64,000 bases of DNA from Angiostrongylus vasorum (taxonomy: Eukaryota > Nematoda > Chromadorea > Rhabditida > Metastrongylidae): NCBI GenBank assembly GCA_018806985.1, contig JADANN010000433.1, positions 62,001 to 126,000 on the forward strand, in the 5' to 3' direction. The position numbers and the translations under genes are program-made. How positions within the stretch are numbered: the stretch's first letter is position 1; the number at the start of each line of letters is the position of its first letter. Under the pieces are notes generated by a model. That model made no database searches, had not been told where the DNA came from, and was given only the letters and a program-made list of their open reading frames with translations. Below, one piece after another: positions 43,996 through 55,895 of the stretch.

Positions 43996-44734
43996 AGTTA
44001 TACTACCATTATTATAGCTTCTATTACTCAATCGAAATCACATTAACGAGAAAGGAGTGAACTGTGTAAGAAAATAGGTCTACGTCAGCGTTTTCTATTT
44101 AAGGTCTGATAGCAAACATCCCTATGCTGTTTAATGTTTTCTACTAAATCCTTCCTCCAACTTCTTATGGACATTCGTCCCACCGCTCCCCTCACTACAA
44201 CAAATGTAAATATCGACCTATAAAGTGCCTCAATCCTTGAGGATACATCACATTAGTTCATGGACAACTCTACTGGCAAATCAATGATTATTCACATGAG
44301 AGAAATTTGTGAGACCAGACGACTTCGCTTCCATGCAAAGTATGAGCTATTTATCCAAAAAAAAGCGATACATAGCCTGTATGTGGCGGAATCACTGCCA
44401 AAAGTTATGGAGTCATCGATGCCCCGTTGCACTTTTTTGACTGGCGTTCCGCATAACTAAAAAATCGAAAAGTAATTTATGCAACGACAATCATTTCTAT
44501 TGGTTTCTCCAAAATTTAACATGACTAGATCCCTTTTGCGTGAGGTTATAGAGAAATGAAAAGAATTTTTTTAAAATTCCTTTTCAAATGAGGTTTTTAA
44601 ACCTTTCCTTCAATTTCATTCATCATTTAGAAGCACAGAATTCGCCTTATAACTTAGTGCTAATATTTTGGTTTTCACATTAATTCCTGCTTAAATTAAT
44701 CCCCTTTTTTATTTATATGTTCATGTGAACTGAT
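43996..44734. other. Unassigned sequence
   Basis: The 66-codon frame at 44260-44460 (+) is unrecognised; its end overlaps the short inverted motif shared with 37070. Confidence 0.25.
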
Positions 44735-44897
44735 CTTTTTGAGCTGATGTAAGATTGGTATAGTTGTCGTTGTTATTGTTGTTGTTGGTCGATGGCTGAC
44801 GTTTCGGCGATTTCGCCTTCCTCAGCTCCGTGTTCTCGCGAGTGGATACGAATACAACAAAAACGACAACTATACCAATCCTGCATCAGCTTAAAAA
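44735..44897. mobile_element. Small foldback unit enclosing a hammerhead-like core
   Basis: Arms GCTGATGTAAGATTGGTATA, GTTGTCGTTGTT (about 44738-44775) and ACAACTATACCAATCCTGCA, TCAGCTTA (about 44866-44895) are inverted repeats. The loop holds the motif at 44794-44829. The same sequence in part recurs at 47336-47402. Confidence 0.6.
44794..44829 (-). ncRNA. Hammerhead-ribozyme-like motif in foldback unit
   Basis: Minus strand: GGAG, CTGAGGA, A, stem II GGCG-AAAT-CGCC (perfect), GAAACGTC, AGCC. Core boxes intact; stem I (GGAG against AGCC) is poor. Confidence 0.5.
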
Positions 44898-45926
44898 GTT
44901 GAGTTCGCATGAAAAATATAAATAGACATATCGATTTTTTATCCCGAGATTCATAGGAAGGTCGGTGTTTACAGTTATTAAGCCAATATTTTATAATGCA
45001 GAAGTTAAAAAACAACCCCGAATCGTTTGTGTAAAATGAAACCCAAAAAAGATAATAATCAGCAATCTAAATGCCCGAGAGTGAACGGTGCAAGGGTGAT
45101 TGCGGAGATGTTACTACGTAGATAGGCATTTTGAAGATGCGCAGGGGTACAGGATGACCTGATGACGTTTATGGTCTAAAGATGTAAACGCTTCGATTCT
45201 CGATCTGATTATAATAAGCGACGAAAATGCATTCTCCACAACGATGATGGTTCGACTTCAGGGAGAATGAGCCAACACGAATAACAGGAACTTTGATCTA
45301 AGCCTATTTTTGCATGTGAATAGTGCTACGGCAAGTTTTTTGTGCTTGGAATGATCACCTATTACCAAGACGTGAACTATAGGAACTCTATTTAAACAGA
45401 GAATTCCTGCCAGAAAATCGAGAAAATGGAATAGTTGAAACTATTTTGGGCAGAACTCACGCGGCAGGCAACAACAGCTTGTGCCTTAAAAATGCATTAA
45501 GTGGGTAGGCGTAATTAAGAAAAATGGGATTTTATCTTAATGATTTAGCTAACCTCGTTCCTTGTCAAACCAGTGCTAGATTTTAATGATTTCTATTTTG
45601 ACAAATATCTTGTTTAGTAAATTTTATTACAAATTTCAATTTTCAATTCAATTGTTTTGCAACAGCTGGAAATTGGAGGTCGTTTCTATAGAAAAACTAG
45701 TCGTTTCTTCATGGAAGCGATAACATTTTTCGATCGATAATATTTTTTATAATTGGCGGCTCTTTTTGGAAAACCTTTGATAATAAACTTTTTGAGAAAG
45801 CTTAGTTTTTGTCTGTGATCGGTTCTCGAAGTGTCCATCCTCAGAACAGGAAATGAAAGGTTTACTTGCTTTTTGAAAACGGACCATTATCTTGCCTCAG
45901 CATTAACAATCAGTATCTTTTAAAAA
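44898..45926. other. Unassigned sequence
   Basis: No gene recognised; AT-rich from about 45500. Confidence 0.3.
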
Positions 45927-46270
45927 TCCTCCCAACGGTCTACCGACTCATCGTTGGCTGGGAGGTGTTCCTGGCTATCGGACTGCGATGCACAGCAGGG
46001 GGGATTCGTCTCCCAGGCAGGGTCTCCCAAGCTGAGGATAAGAGTAAACCAATAACAGGATCCAGGATCAAAGTTGAATGGTGGAAAATCTCCCTCTGAT
46101 CCACAAAGGCTGCGACTGCTGTCGCGGTGACGAACTGGGACAGACTTTGGCCAGGCTGACCTCGGCATTCCAAGGAATCACAATGGCTTAACCAGCAAAT
46201 CTCCGAAAACTGGTGACCAAGCTGGGGGCCCGCACAACTATTGAGGACGGGCCGTTCAAGTACCAAGTAT
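45927..46270 (+). mobile_element. SINE-C copy
   Basis: CCCAACGGTCTACCGACTCA, GGCTGGGAGGTGTTCCTGGC, GGCAGGGTCTCCCAAGCTGA, a deletion, GAGTAAACCAATAACAGGAT, TCTGATCCACAAAGGCTGCG and GACGGGCCGTTCAAGTACCA. Confidence 0.8.
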
Positions 46271-46382
46271 CTTTTAAGACTGTCAAGTTTACAAAGGATT
46301 TTTACGCAATTTTTATTCGTTTTATGAACAAAAAAATTTTACACCAGTTCCATATACACCGAAAATCTCAAAAAGTTTACTC

Positions 46383-46765
46383 GGATACTTGGACACTTGG
46401 ATGACCCATCTTCACAGGTTGTACGGGATCTAGAATAATTCCCATTGTTTCGGAATTTTGCTTGTTTAGCCGTTCTGGTTCCATGGAGCCCTGAGATCAG
46501 CCTAATTAGTTTGCCCATCACAAGCATAGGCAGTCGCCGCCTTTGTGGTTCAGAGGGAGATTTGCCACCATGCGACAAGTTTGATACCAAGACTGTGGTG
46601 GATCCTGGTATTGGTTTACTCTTATCTGGGTTTCCTGATGGAAACGCCGGACTCATTCTCAGCCTGGAAGACCCTCCGGGAGGATGAATCCTCCCGCTGT
46701 ACATCGCAGCCGGACACCCAGGAACACCTTCCAACCACTATGAGACGGTAAACCATTGGGAGGTT
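46383..46765 (-). mobile_element. SINE-C copy, inverted relative to the preceding one
   Basis: Reverse-oriented: CCATGGAGCCCTGAGATCAG, CAGTCGCCGCCTTTGTGG, CAAGACTGTGGTGGATCCTG, TATTGGTTTACTCTTATCTG, AATCCTCCCGCTGTACATCG and GAGACGGTAAACCATTGGG. With 45927-46270 it forms a long inverted repeat around a 112-bp spacer. Confidence 0.8.
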
Positions 46766-46936
46766 TAAAAGATTGTTTGTTTTTATTTACAGAAAATGAC
46801 CTCCATTATTTTTCCTTGTAACAGAAATGCTTGATAAAGTGCAGAATTCATCACTAAGACTAATGGCATGTAAAATCGGATATAAAAGAGATATTAAGTG
46901 AAAAATGCTCGCTTATGTGCTGGACAACTCTTTTTT
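46766..46936. other. HAP-2 3' flank
   Basis: No canonical AATAAA was found on the minus strand within about 130 bp after the stop; a variant signal is presumed. Confidence 0.3.
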
Positions 46937-49900
46937 TTAACAACGAACCGCTTGCTGCTCTTCATAACTGGTCAACACCATGGTAGTGTATGTTTTCGCC
47001 ATTTGCTGTACGCTACACGGTGAGCTGCAACCTTTGATCTTGAGCAGATATGGTGGTTTTGTTGTGGTGTTACGGAATAGAAGCTGAAACGACACATTTT
47101 TTTAAAATAATCTTTCATTCGTCAACTAAACATCGAATGCGTTGTTGTTGTTTTATGTGGGTCTCGCTCGTCATCCCACGTTAGCAATACGCGGCCAGTC
47201 CCATTCATAACAGCACGGTGAGTAGTTTTCAATCAATATGGCGCTCATTTATATTTTAGATTTTCATGAATACTATAGTTTTTTCCATCAAATTATTAAG
47301 TTATTGTTGTGTAAAGTACGTCCAAACTTCGAGGAAGACGGAATCGATGGAGCGTCAGCCATCGACCAACAACAGCAGCAACAATAACAACGTAAACAAC
47401 GAATGTATTTGTGAAAGGATAAATAAAGCTCTCTGCGTTGATTAGTCTCTAAGGGAAACGTCATGCATTCGGCGCAATCAAGCATCGAGGAGGCGATTGA
47501 ATGCATATTTAACCTCTCCAATGACTTGCGACGCATCAGTAGAATGGTGCTCTCCTCCAATATAAGGCGGTTCTAATTTGCCGTCCCAGAAAAGATGGAA
47601 GGGCTTATGAGCAGGGGCGTTGGATCGAACCAACAAGGATCGATCTTGTTTGCATTCCGAGGCACACTGAGTACTGCTTTACACGCCCTTCCTGAGCAAA
47701 TTTGCTAATAAGTATAATTATATATCTTTATCACATGTGTATGCATATGATAAATGAACAGATAAATGTACATGAAATGTAAACGTAAACGTTTTACGAA
47801 TATATTACGCATATAAAGTCGCTCACTTCAACTTCGTAATCCTTTCCATGCTTGTAGATTTCCATGATAAACGACGAAGCATACGGTATCATCTGATCAT
47901 TGGCAACCCCCATAGCATACATTAACGAAAGTAGCGTGCCGTCATGCTGTTAATAGCTTAGTGATTGCTTTTTTTCCGAGATTACATTTTCTTTTAATTT
48001 TATTAGAAAGATCTACATTTTTGATAAACAAAAGAATGGTAAATACATGTGCTACACAAACCGCAGTGTATGTTTTTGAGAAACAATAGGTAAACAAGTG
48101 TTTTTCATAAATCCCACCGACGAATACAGTAGCATCTTCTCCGGATCTGTCATCGTACCGTTGGCAACTTGTTTAGCGTTTTGTAACCAGTTGTTAAGCA
48201 AATAACCGCCCAACATCTAAATGACCAGTTAAAAAGTGAAGAAGTACAAATCCTGAGGGCGCAGTGCGATGACTTCCATGCACATATGACCGATACTTTC
48301 GTTGTTTTCTAGTTCGTCTGCCATAAAATCCTATAGTTCCATGCAATTTAACGTGTCGTTTTGTTTCAGGTCATCGAAATCACCATAGTAAAAATGTGTT
48401 GAATAATGAATTTGAATATTCAATGGCCAAAAAATCCCTCTGACACGCAGCACTACCGATTGTGCCAAAAATCATTGCTGCTCAGTACTTTAGCTTTTGC
48501 AGCCGAGTTAAACTTGGTGATTCTCCGAATTCGGCGCAGTTCACTCATAATCTCCATCGTGCTTCGGTTGTTGTATTTCGACCAGCGTCTGAACACCCAT
48601 CGTGGCTGCTTTTTCATCATTTTATTGATGAGCTGAAATAAACTCGAGATTGACCACTGTTTAAACTCTTTGGCAATTTCAAACTCTTTCTTTTGTTCTT
48701 GGTAAATTCTGCGCTTAAATGTGGACTTGGCCATATTTAGCATGCGATTTTTAATGAAACTTCAAAATAATCAGAATATTGTTGGTAAATTGTTTGGTGC
48801 TTGGAATTTCACTTGCAAAACGCTTGTAATATTTTTCACCACTGGTTTTCAAAACAATCAAAATGGTCGCTTTTCTGTCTGCGATGACAAATTGATGTTT
48901 TGCAAAGGTTACTAACGTTAAACTGATAGGACTGAATTTTGAATGAGAGCCGCATGGGAAAACGTTTAATTTTTTGCCGCGCTCACTGTGACATCTATAT
49001 TGGTCATGCCGGCAATTCCGTCCTCCTCACCACCCCTTCCCTTTTATTGTCAATCTTCGCTCTGTAAGTCGGCTTTTCCTTTCTATTTCGGAAGCATTTT
49101 TTTCCGTTTCCCATATCTTATATGTTCTCTGCTTTGTTGGCTTATCATTTAAGCTGCTTTACAGCTGAAGTTTAACAAATAATGCCCGACGCACAAATAT
49201 GCTTTGCTGCGTCCGATGCCGCCTAAAGCTGCACAAACAGTAGCTCGGGTGATTAAAACACCAGAAGTGTTGAACAGTGCTGGTTTTTCGACAATAAACG
49301 AAACATTCCTAAATAAAGTCTCGACACGTTGAGGACCATCAAGCTATTTCGTAGAAGAGACTTCCTAAGAGGATGTAATAAATTTCGTGAAAACCTTCTC
49401 AGGTATTGTTTTCAATTCAAGCAACAATCAATAGCTATAGAAATTCGAGGGCTCAGTGAGTGATTTTCTATAGTTTGCATCTGGAAATCAAGCATAAGAA
49501 TTATCGGCCTATGATTCTTGCAGAACATTCTAGAAGATCCATGAAAACGGTGTACAATTTCTGTGCCGATCGACTCCTCGTCGGGAGTGACAGAGTTGGA
49601 GAAGTGGAGCAGAAGGCAAAACGTCCTTTCCCTCACTTTGAAAACTGTTAAGGATGCGAATCTGATATAGATAGTGGAGAGAAGAAAAAGATATAGAGGA
49701 TTGATAGTGAAGGCGTGTGGAAATCCCTCTCTGAACGACTTCAGGATAGAAATCTACTTCAGTTACATTGGAAACGGCGTCGCTTCTAATGCGACTGACT
49801 TCTCTTTTTACATAGAATCGGTACCAGTTTGCTGAGAACATGGAAGCTATCTGAATGCTTTTAAAAGTAGATATTATGACATTAAGACTGTAAACACGCC

Positions 49901-52900
49901 GAGAAACATCCCAAGCGCTTAAACAGTCGTTGTAGGAAACACTGCTGCTCAAAATATTCCAATACTTATCACACGAAGCCTACACTTTTAATATGTGTTA
50001 AAAGTTTGAAGTGAAAAAATTCCATTTGTTTAGAGCTTGCGAGTTCTATTTAGAGAGTGCTATACGTAGATTACAAGTGGAAGTTCTATACGAAGGATGT
50101 CAATTCTATGTAGTGTTTGCAATTTGCATATGTGTACAAATTGTAAAATGTGGCAGTTAAATAGATGTCCCGGGACAACGTTTAAAAACATTAACAAGAC
50201 TTGAGGACTGCTACTAAAGAAAAAAGTGTGTTGAAGCTCATGAATATATACTCTGAGGATCGGGTGACTGCGAAAAACTCTCTCAAGGACCTATCACATT
50301 ATCATACTAAAAGTGTTAAGTTCCAGTGTTTAAGCAGAAACATTTCTACACCACTTGGGCGGCCACAGTTTCTTTTGTGTATACTCTCTTAAACAGCGAT
50401 AGACTCTCGGCTTAAGATGATCCCATGCAAGAGGAAGATTTTTTCCTGTAAATTTCGAACTGAAGAGAGCAGATTTTCACTAGCCACACCTGGCACGACG
50501 TCTGTCTTGGCCAAGTTACCGACTAAGAACAAAAAGTGGGATAAAAAAAGCTATGCATAGTAAGGTGAGTCGCTGAGAAAGCACTTCATAGAATACAATG
50601 GAATTCGCCCACATTGCCCCCGCACCCACGCATGCACTGCAGGCAATTAAGACTGGGTTTTATATGTTGAAGGCCATCCTGGGTACTGGTACGAAAATCG
50701 TAAGAGGTGTTTTCTGCTTAAGTGTGCTAACTATCAGCTTATAAAAAAACTTCATCATCCATCATTTCAATCCACCTACCTCTCTTTTTATGTCGTATAT
50801 ATCGTTAACGTTTTCATAGGAAAAGTTCGCGATACCAGTGCGTTCTCCCAGAAACTTGAACATATCCTTATACACTTCTTCATAATGTTTGGCCTGCTTT
50901 GCCTCTTCTTCGTCCACCAATTTGTCCAAGTTTTTACAGTCAGTAGATGTGGGCTTGAGTAGCTGGAAAGAAGAAAGCAGCAAAGTACCTCCATATTCAT
51001 GAAAAAAACACAAATTCACAAAAAAAGGTGACTTTCTAGAGAAGATTTGCAGGTTCAGATCCTTCCTATTTTCATAGCTGTTGTTGACCGCGTCTCGTCG
51101 GATTATTTGGTTGCTTGCTGTTGTTAAATTCACAAGAGTGGATAGTTGTGCGTATGGCTACAGCAAATGCGAAACAAGAGAAAAAAACAACTAATGGAAG
51201 ATTGCTGATAGAAAGTACTAGTTGAATTCATGTAGGGATTTATATACAAATAGTAGACCACTTCAATGATGCTGAGATATTTGCAAAACTCGGGATCACT
51301 GATGTCTGCGGTGGGGAACGAACGTGATATTACCCCTTTCTGGGGTTAACGCGTTCACACCGTAGACACCTACGGTCGGAGTTTTGCAAATATCTAAGCA
51401 TTATTGAAATTATACTTTGCAATATACCCTGCCATTAAAAAGAGTAGGCAGTAAATAATAAGTTGAAATTATTAGACTACCATTAAAGACACGTCGAAAA
51501 CAAGGATTTGTAGAGTCCTCTCATAAAAAAGTTGACTTTGCCAATTTTTTTTAACCTCATCCAATCACTATTTCTTGTACGTTATTTTTTCTTTTGCAGT
51601 TGTGCATACAAACATTAATGTAGTACTGACGTAGTAGAAGGTACTGGCAGTTTTTCAATAGTCTGCCTTGCCGATCCATTGTCTTTGTGCTAGGAGACTC
51701 GAGCCACTAATACGCCACCGTGGAAAATAGGTTACGAGGGACAAAAGTACGTGAACAGTGATGTAACTGTGCACTATTACAACTTTATTTTCCTATGTAG
51801 TTCTATCCTCGTTTTGGTTTTTCACACAAGTTTTTTTCATTTAGTGATTGAATTGAATTGCGACCACAGATTTCAAACAGAAGATAGGTTTTTTAAATGT
51901 TTGTTCAGCATGTAACATTTCTTACGTGGTGAACAGATGAGCAAACAGCTATTACATCACTTGCAGAAGATTCAACAACTGGCTCTATGAGGATCGAAAG
52001 TTTGAACAGATTTGCTTTTCGAGTGTAGATCGAACCACGCGGTTTAAGCAAACGAATGATGCTTTGTTTCTCTTTGTTACATGAATTTGTACGATTGATC
52101 ACAGCATCTCTCTTTACCACTCACCAAATCTGGTTCATCAGGAGTAGCGGAGTGAATCGGTATTGGCTGCCAAAGATTTCCACGTTCCCATTTAAAACAA
52201 CCTTTGGCTGGATAAAATCCGGATAAGAAAGCCTGCGCTGAAGTAAGCGCTCGATCTGAATCTGATGAACGAATATACACCTGTAAAGAAATATAGTCAC
52301 AATACAATTTTAACCTTTTTTACCTACTGCCTACTCTTTTTGATGGCAGGGTATATTGCGAAATATAACTTCAACGAAGCTGAGATATTTGCAAAACTCT
52401 GGACCGCAGGTGCCTATGGTGGGGAACGAACGCGCTATTGTCCTTTCCGGGGAGTAACGCGTTCACCGCCACACCATGCGGGTCCTTCGTTTCGCCTGTC
52501 TCTCAGCTAGTTCTATGGATCTTTCGCCATCAGCAAACACCCGTCAACGGGATTGATCTGGGGAGCCCAAATCAGCATTGAACCCAGTTAAGCTGACCAG
52601 TTTTTGCAAATATCTCAGCTTCGTTGAAATCACAATACAGTTTAAAACTTTGAAAGTTTTAAAACTTTTCAAAAAGTTTAAAACTTTTAGACCAAAAAAG
52701 TCATGTACATGTTTTTCACAGACTTCCTGAACTACAGAGTAAATCTCACACTGATTTACTGCCTCATAGTGAGTTGAAGGTTTTGTTGGCTTTGGCTTCT
52801 TCATTTTCGCGATTATGCCCTTTGAACATAAGAGATTTACTAAGCAGCTCTTGGTGATCGACGGTTTTACACATGATGGGATTCGAAATGAGAGACTACA

Positions 52901-54028
52901 TCAGAAGTGGAAGAAATGTTACACTATTGAGCAATCACAGAGGACAAAGCGTCTTCTTTTTATAAATCCCTGAGGGATGTACGTTGTGTTCAACGTCACT
53001 TAGCATCGTAGAAGTGATGAAATGCACATTTGTTCTATAGATTTACCTAAGGATGTCGCTCTACCGATGCATTTTTCCCTCCGAAACCAGTTCGGCAGCA
53101 TTTCTCCAGCGCTTGAGAGATGATGGGCAGGGTCAGCTTCGGAACGCCGGTCTAGTCAAAATCGTGGGTTTAATATTTTGCCGGAGATTTTTACTGTATC
53201 TGTCTGGATTGGTAGGAATACTTTCTCAGTATATAGATTATTCCTCAAAAGTAATTGTGTGGGCAAAAGATTCATTCGATCACTTCCAGCATTCTCCTTG
53301 GACTCTATTCTATGACGCATCATTAGGGAACGATAAACGCTGGAAGTGCTATCTTTAAAACTCCATTAATGATTACATAGAACCATACCTGCTTAGGAAC
53401 GAAGTGCGACGAAACGAAGCTGTTGTATCTATTTCGAAAGTAACCGCCAAGCTCGTTCATTTGCCTTATGCCTATCTGAAGTTCACCAACTTTTATAAAG
53501 GTCTCAGTCACCTCAATGAAATTTCTTGGATTCAGATGCGGAACATTTGACCCATCATCATTTTTCACCTGTTCATCTAGTGTTTTATGAAAATCCCTAT
53601 TTAATTCAGCAGTTTTATAATGATTAGTTATGGACTTTCAAATTATTGCCGACAAAGCCACTGGATGTCTAGTTTGGGTGAATGCTTTGGGTGAAATAAA
53701 AAGCTACAAGCAAGATAGCGTCAGATCATTTAAGGTGTGCTATTATTGATGCACTTTTTTCAAAGATGTAATCAACATATTTCAGGATTTTTAGATGCAT
53801 ATGAGGGAAGAAATATCACAGACTCACATTCGTTAACTGTGACCATCCTCGTCTCCATGCAGTTTCCTTATACGGATCATTGGGATAAGGTAAAGATTGC
53901 GGTGCACGATCACCATGTCTCCAAATGGCCTGTACGAACACCAACTTTCGGGCTGCTGAGCCTTGTGGTAGTTGCTCCACCAAAAATAATGTTACTAACA
54001 GCACCGAAGCCGCTGAATTGACATTCAT
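46937..54028 (-). CDS. HAP-2: secreted histidine acid phosphatase (8 exons), paralogue of HAP-1
   Basis: Exons (minus): 54028-53828, 53475-53389, 52280-52125, 50962-50780, 48632-48489, 48216-48118, 47946-47827, 47083-46937 with stop TAA at 46939-46937. The product is 378 residues. Residues 1-25 form a signal peptide; RHGDRAP is at 37-43 and HD at 291-292. Cys157, Cys349, Cys353 and the sequons N194 and N276 are shared with HAP-1; the N54 sequon is lost (Lys). By my count 39 of 52 residues of exon 3 and 32 of 40 of exon 7 match HAP-1. It ends YEEQQAVRC, so here the last exon closes a few codons after the point where HAP-1 has a donor-like GTACGT. Exon lengths 1-7 equal those of HAP-1. No disabling change seen; probably a functional secreted acid phosphatase. 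Confidence 0.9.
47336..47402 (+). repeat. Partial copy of the 44.8-kb foldback unit
   Basis: GAGGAAGACGGAATCGATGG, AGCGTCAGCCATCGACCAAC and AACAGCAGCAACAATAACAA match the minus strand of 44760-44825. The hammerhead core is decayed (CGAGGA, GGAGCGTC). Confidence 0.45.
47412..47695 (-). mobile_element. SINE-B copy in HAP-2 intron 7
   Basis: Reverse-oriented: GCTCTCTGCGTTGATTAGTC, GCATTCGGCGCAATCAAGC, CCAATGACTTGCGACGCATC, GCGTTGGATCGAACCAACAA and CTGCTTTACACGCCC. More diverged than most copies. Confidence 0.65.
48633..50779. other. HAP-2 intron 4: no identified features
   Basis: The intron is about 2.1 kb. An open frame of 140 codons at 49952-49530 (minus) shows no recognisable motif. Nothing else assigned. 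Confidence 0.35.
51256..51470. mobile_element. MITE-A deletion derivative in HAP-2 intron 3
   Basis: GAGATATTTGCAAAACTCGG and GTGGGGAACGAACGTGATAT on one side; ACACCTACGGTCGGAGTTTT, GCAAATATCTAAGC and GAGTAGGCAGTAAATAATAA on the other. The centre is lost. Confidence 0.75.
52310..52632. mobile_element. MITE-A copy in HAP-2 intron 2 (one end truncated)
   Basis: Left end TACCTACTGCCTACTCTTTT, GAGATATTTGCAAAACTCTG, GGGGAACGAACGCGCTATTG, CCTTTCGTTTCGCC-type arm; centre CACCCGTCAACGGGATTGAT, CTGGGG; short right arm TTGCAAATATCTCAGCTTCG. The tRNA-like part of the right arm is missing. Confidence 0.75.
52955..53135 (-). mobile_element. Degenerate SINE-B in HAP-2 intron 2
   Basis: ATAAATCCCTGAGGGATGTA, CACTTAGCATCGTAGAAGTG, CTACCGATGCATTTTTCCCT. 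Recognisable order but heavily mutated. Confidence 0.45.
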
Positions 54029-54029
54029 C

Positions 54030-54036
54030 CTGAAAG
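54030..54036 (-). promoter_or_regulatory. Candidate spliced-leader trans-splice acceptor of HAP-2
   Basis: Minus strand TTTCTTTCAG ends one base before the ATG at 54028. The position equals that of TTACAG before HAP-1. Confidence 0.65.
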
Positions 54037-55755
54037 AAATTGTGTTAATTACTTAGATAAGGTTATAAAATTATGAGCAGCCAATGGATGCTTTAAAGTG
54101 CCACGTACAAATATGATGTAACATTGCAAAATTTGCCGTAATTACAGAAGCAAAGATTGGACGAATTGAGGAACAGAATACCTAATGTTGGGTAAGGCGT
54201 AAAGTAGTGAAAGTACTGGGCGGAAAGAAGAATCCTCTGGCTTTATGTGACAGGAGCACTTGGCAAAAGTATTTGACAAAGTACCCAAGCCTAAGACGAA
54301 ACGGGGAGGTTTTGAAATTAAAGGCAGAGTACTTTTAGCTAAATGGTTTGGTTACCTTGTTGTCGTTACAGAATGATGTTTCTGGTTAACCAGTTGCAAG
54401 GTACAGCGGAACTTTCGCCCAGGATCGGAAGCTGGGCCATTAAAAGGTGCAGTAAGCAGTTTGGTAACGTGAAGCACAATGCAGGAACTAGAAGCTTTTA
54501 AGCTCACAAAAGCTCTCGAAGAGTTCAGATCATTTCTATGAATCCGGAAATGAAAAAAATGCAAGTGCTTTAGTATCATGCCTGACGTAGCGTCCTATGT
54601 CAGAACTTTTTTATGAGTTTCGTTTACCATCCTCTGTGAAATCTGTGCAAAAGCTCTAGCTTTTTTAAGAAGAGGCCTTTGTAAAAATATAGGATTAGGA
54701 TTCGGATTTTCCTTCAGGTTAAAAAAATTGGCACTTTGATGACTATACGCACTGATTTCGACGTGTATGCTGTTGCACATCCCGCACTCTTGATTTCTTG
54801 AGCACCACTTTTTTATGGCCCATCTTGCCGCACAGAGCTTTTTTGCCAGAATTTTTCGAAGTCAGTGGATAGCTTATCCAACGCAGATTTCATGCTGGCG
54901 CTGATCCATGGATAGGTGTTCTAATTGCGCTTTACTAACGAAGAATCTGCTATGTTATACTTTCAGACAAGTTAACCCGTCTGATTGAGTTGCAAAGTGG
55001 ATCTGTTGACACCTTACGTAGCAATGTTTAGAACTTTGGTGGACTTTATCGTCACAAAAAGATGGTATATCGCCAACGAGACTTCTATAAACGTGTTTGT
55101 TTTTGGATAGTGGACTAGGTTTCTTTTATCACACCTAAGAGCTAGATGTGGCCCAAGAGCATGAAGGCACAAGCAGGGGATGATATGGAATATGTGCAAG
55201 TTATACAGCCACGGAAAATATGTGACCGAACCGAATAATACTACGATAATCGCAAGTAACTAATGCGCAATGCCCACTAAGAAGTGTTTTCACTAAGTGG
55301 GTTGTGGAACTGTGTCTTTCTCATGGCTCTAGAGGAGAAGAAGTACATCGAAACACTAACCACTATGAGAGATAACTTGTTAAATACATCGAGTTAACCT
55401 GCAACAAGCAATTCTCGACACTCCTTAGAATTACCAGTGAGTGTTTATTCTTGTGTCATGCCATAGTGAAAACAATGCAAAGCTTTGAACAACTATCTTA
55501 GAGGAAACACTTAAACATGAGAATGAGAAAAAGGTCTGTCGATCTCCTAGTGCCCATGCTACTACTCCGTGAGTGGAATAAAGTCGAATAATAGGAATGA
55601 AAGCTTTGACGTATGCGTAGAAATAAAAGCAGCTGCGAAAATATGAATGATCCGACGTGAAGCTAACTAGACCACTTCTGACAAAAGGATTTGATTCCAG
55701 TAGAATTTAATCTATAGAAAGTATATTTGCGACAAAACTATACGACTTCTCCTTC
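54037..55755. other. HAP-2 upstream region, unassigned
   Basis: No exon, RNA gene or known repeat recognised. Promoter elements cannot be told from sequence alone. Confidence 0.3.
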
Positions 55756-55757
55756 TT

Positions 55758-55895
55758 TAGTCATAAACCCGGGAAGCTTTCGTCTAAGAGACGAAAACAG
55801 TCGTTCGTCTTCTCAACGTAGATGATCGGCTCTGAGAAAGGCGAATACGTTGACACATTAGCCAAATAAATATCCTGAGTGTTTCTGTTATAGTT
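55758..55895 (+). mobile_element. Family E half element
   Basis: GACGAAAACAGTCGTTCGTC, TTCTCAACGTAGATGATC, then GGCTCTGAGAAAGGCG and ACATTAGCCAAATAAATATC. Only one arm is present. Confidence 0.5.
55828..55863 (+). ncRNA. Degenerate hammerhead-like motif in family E half element
   Basis: GGCT and AGCC (stem I) are intact; the core reads CTGAGAA and GACACATT in place of CTGANGA and GAAACGTT. Probably inactive. Confidence 0.35.
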
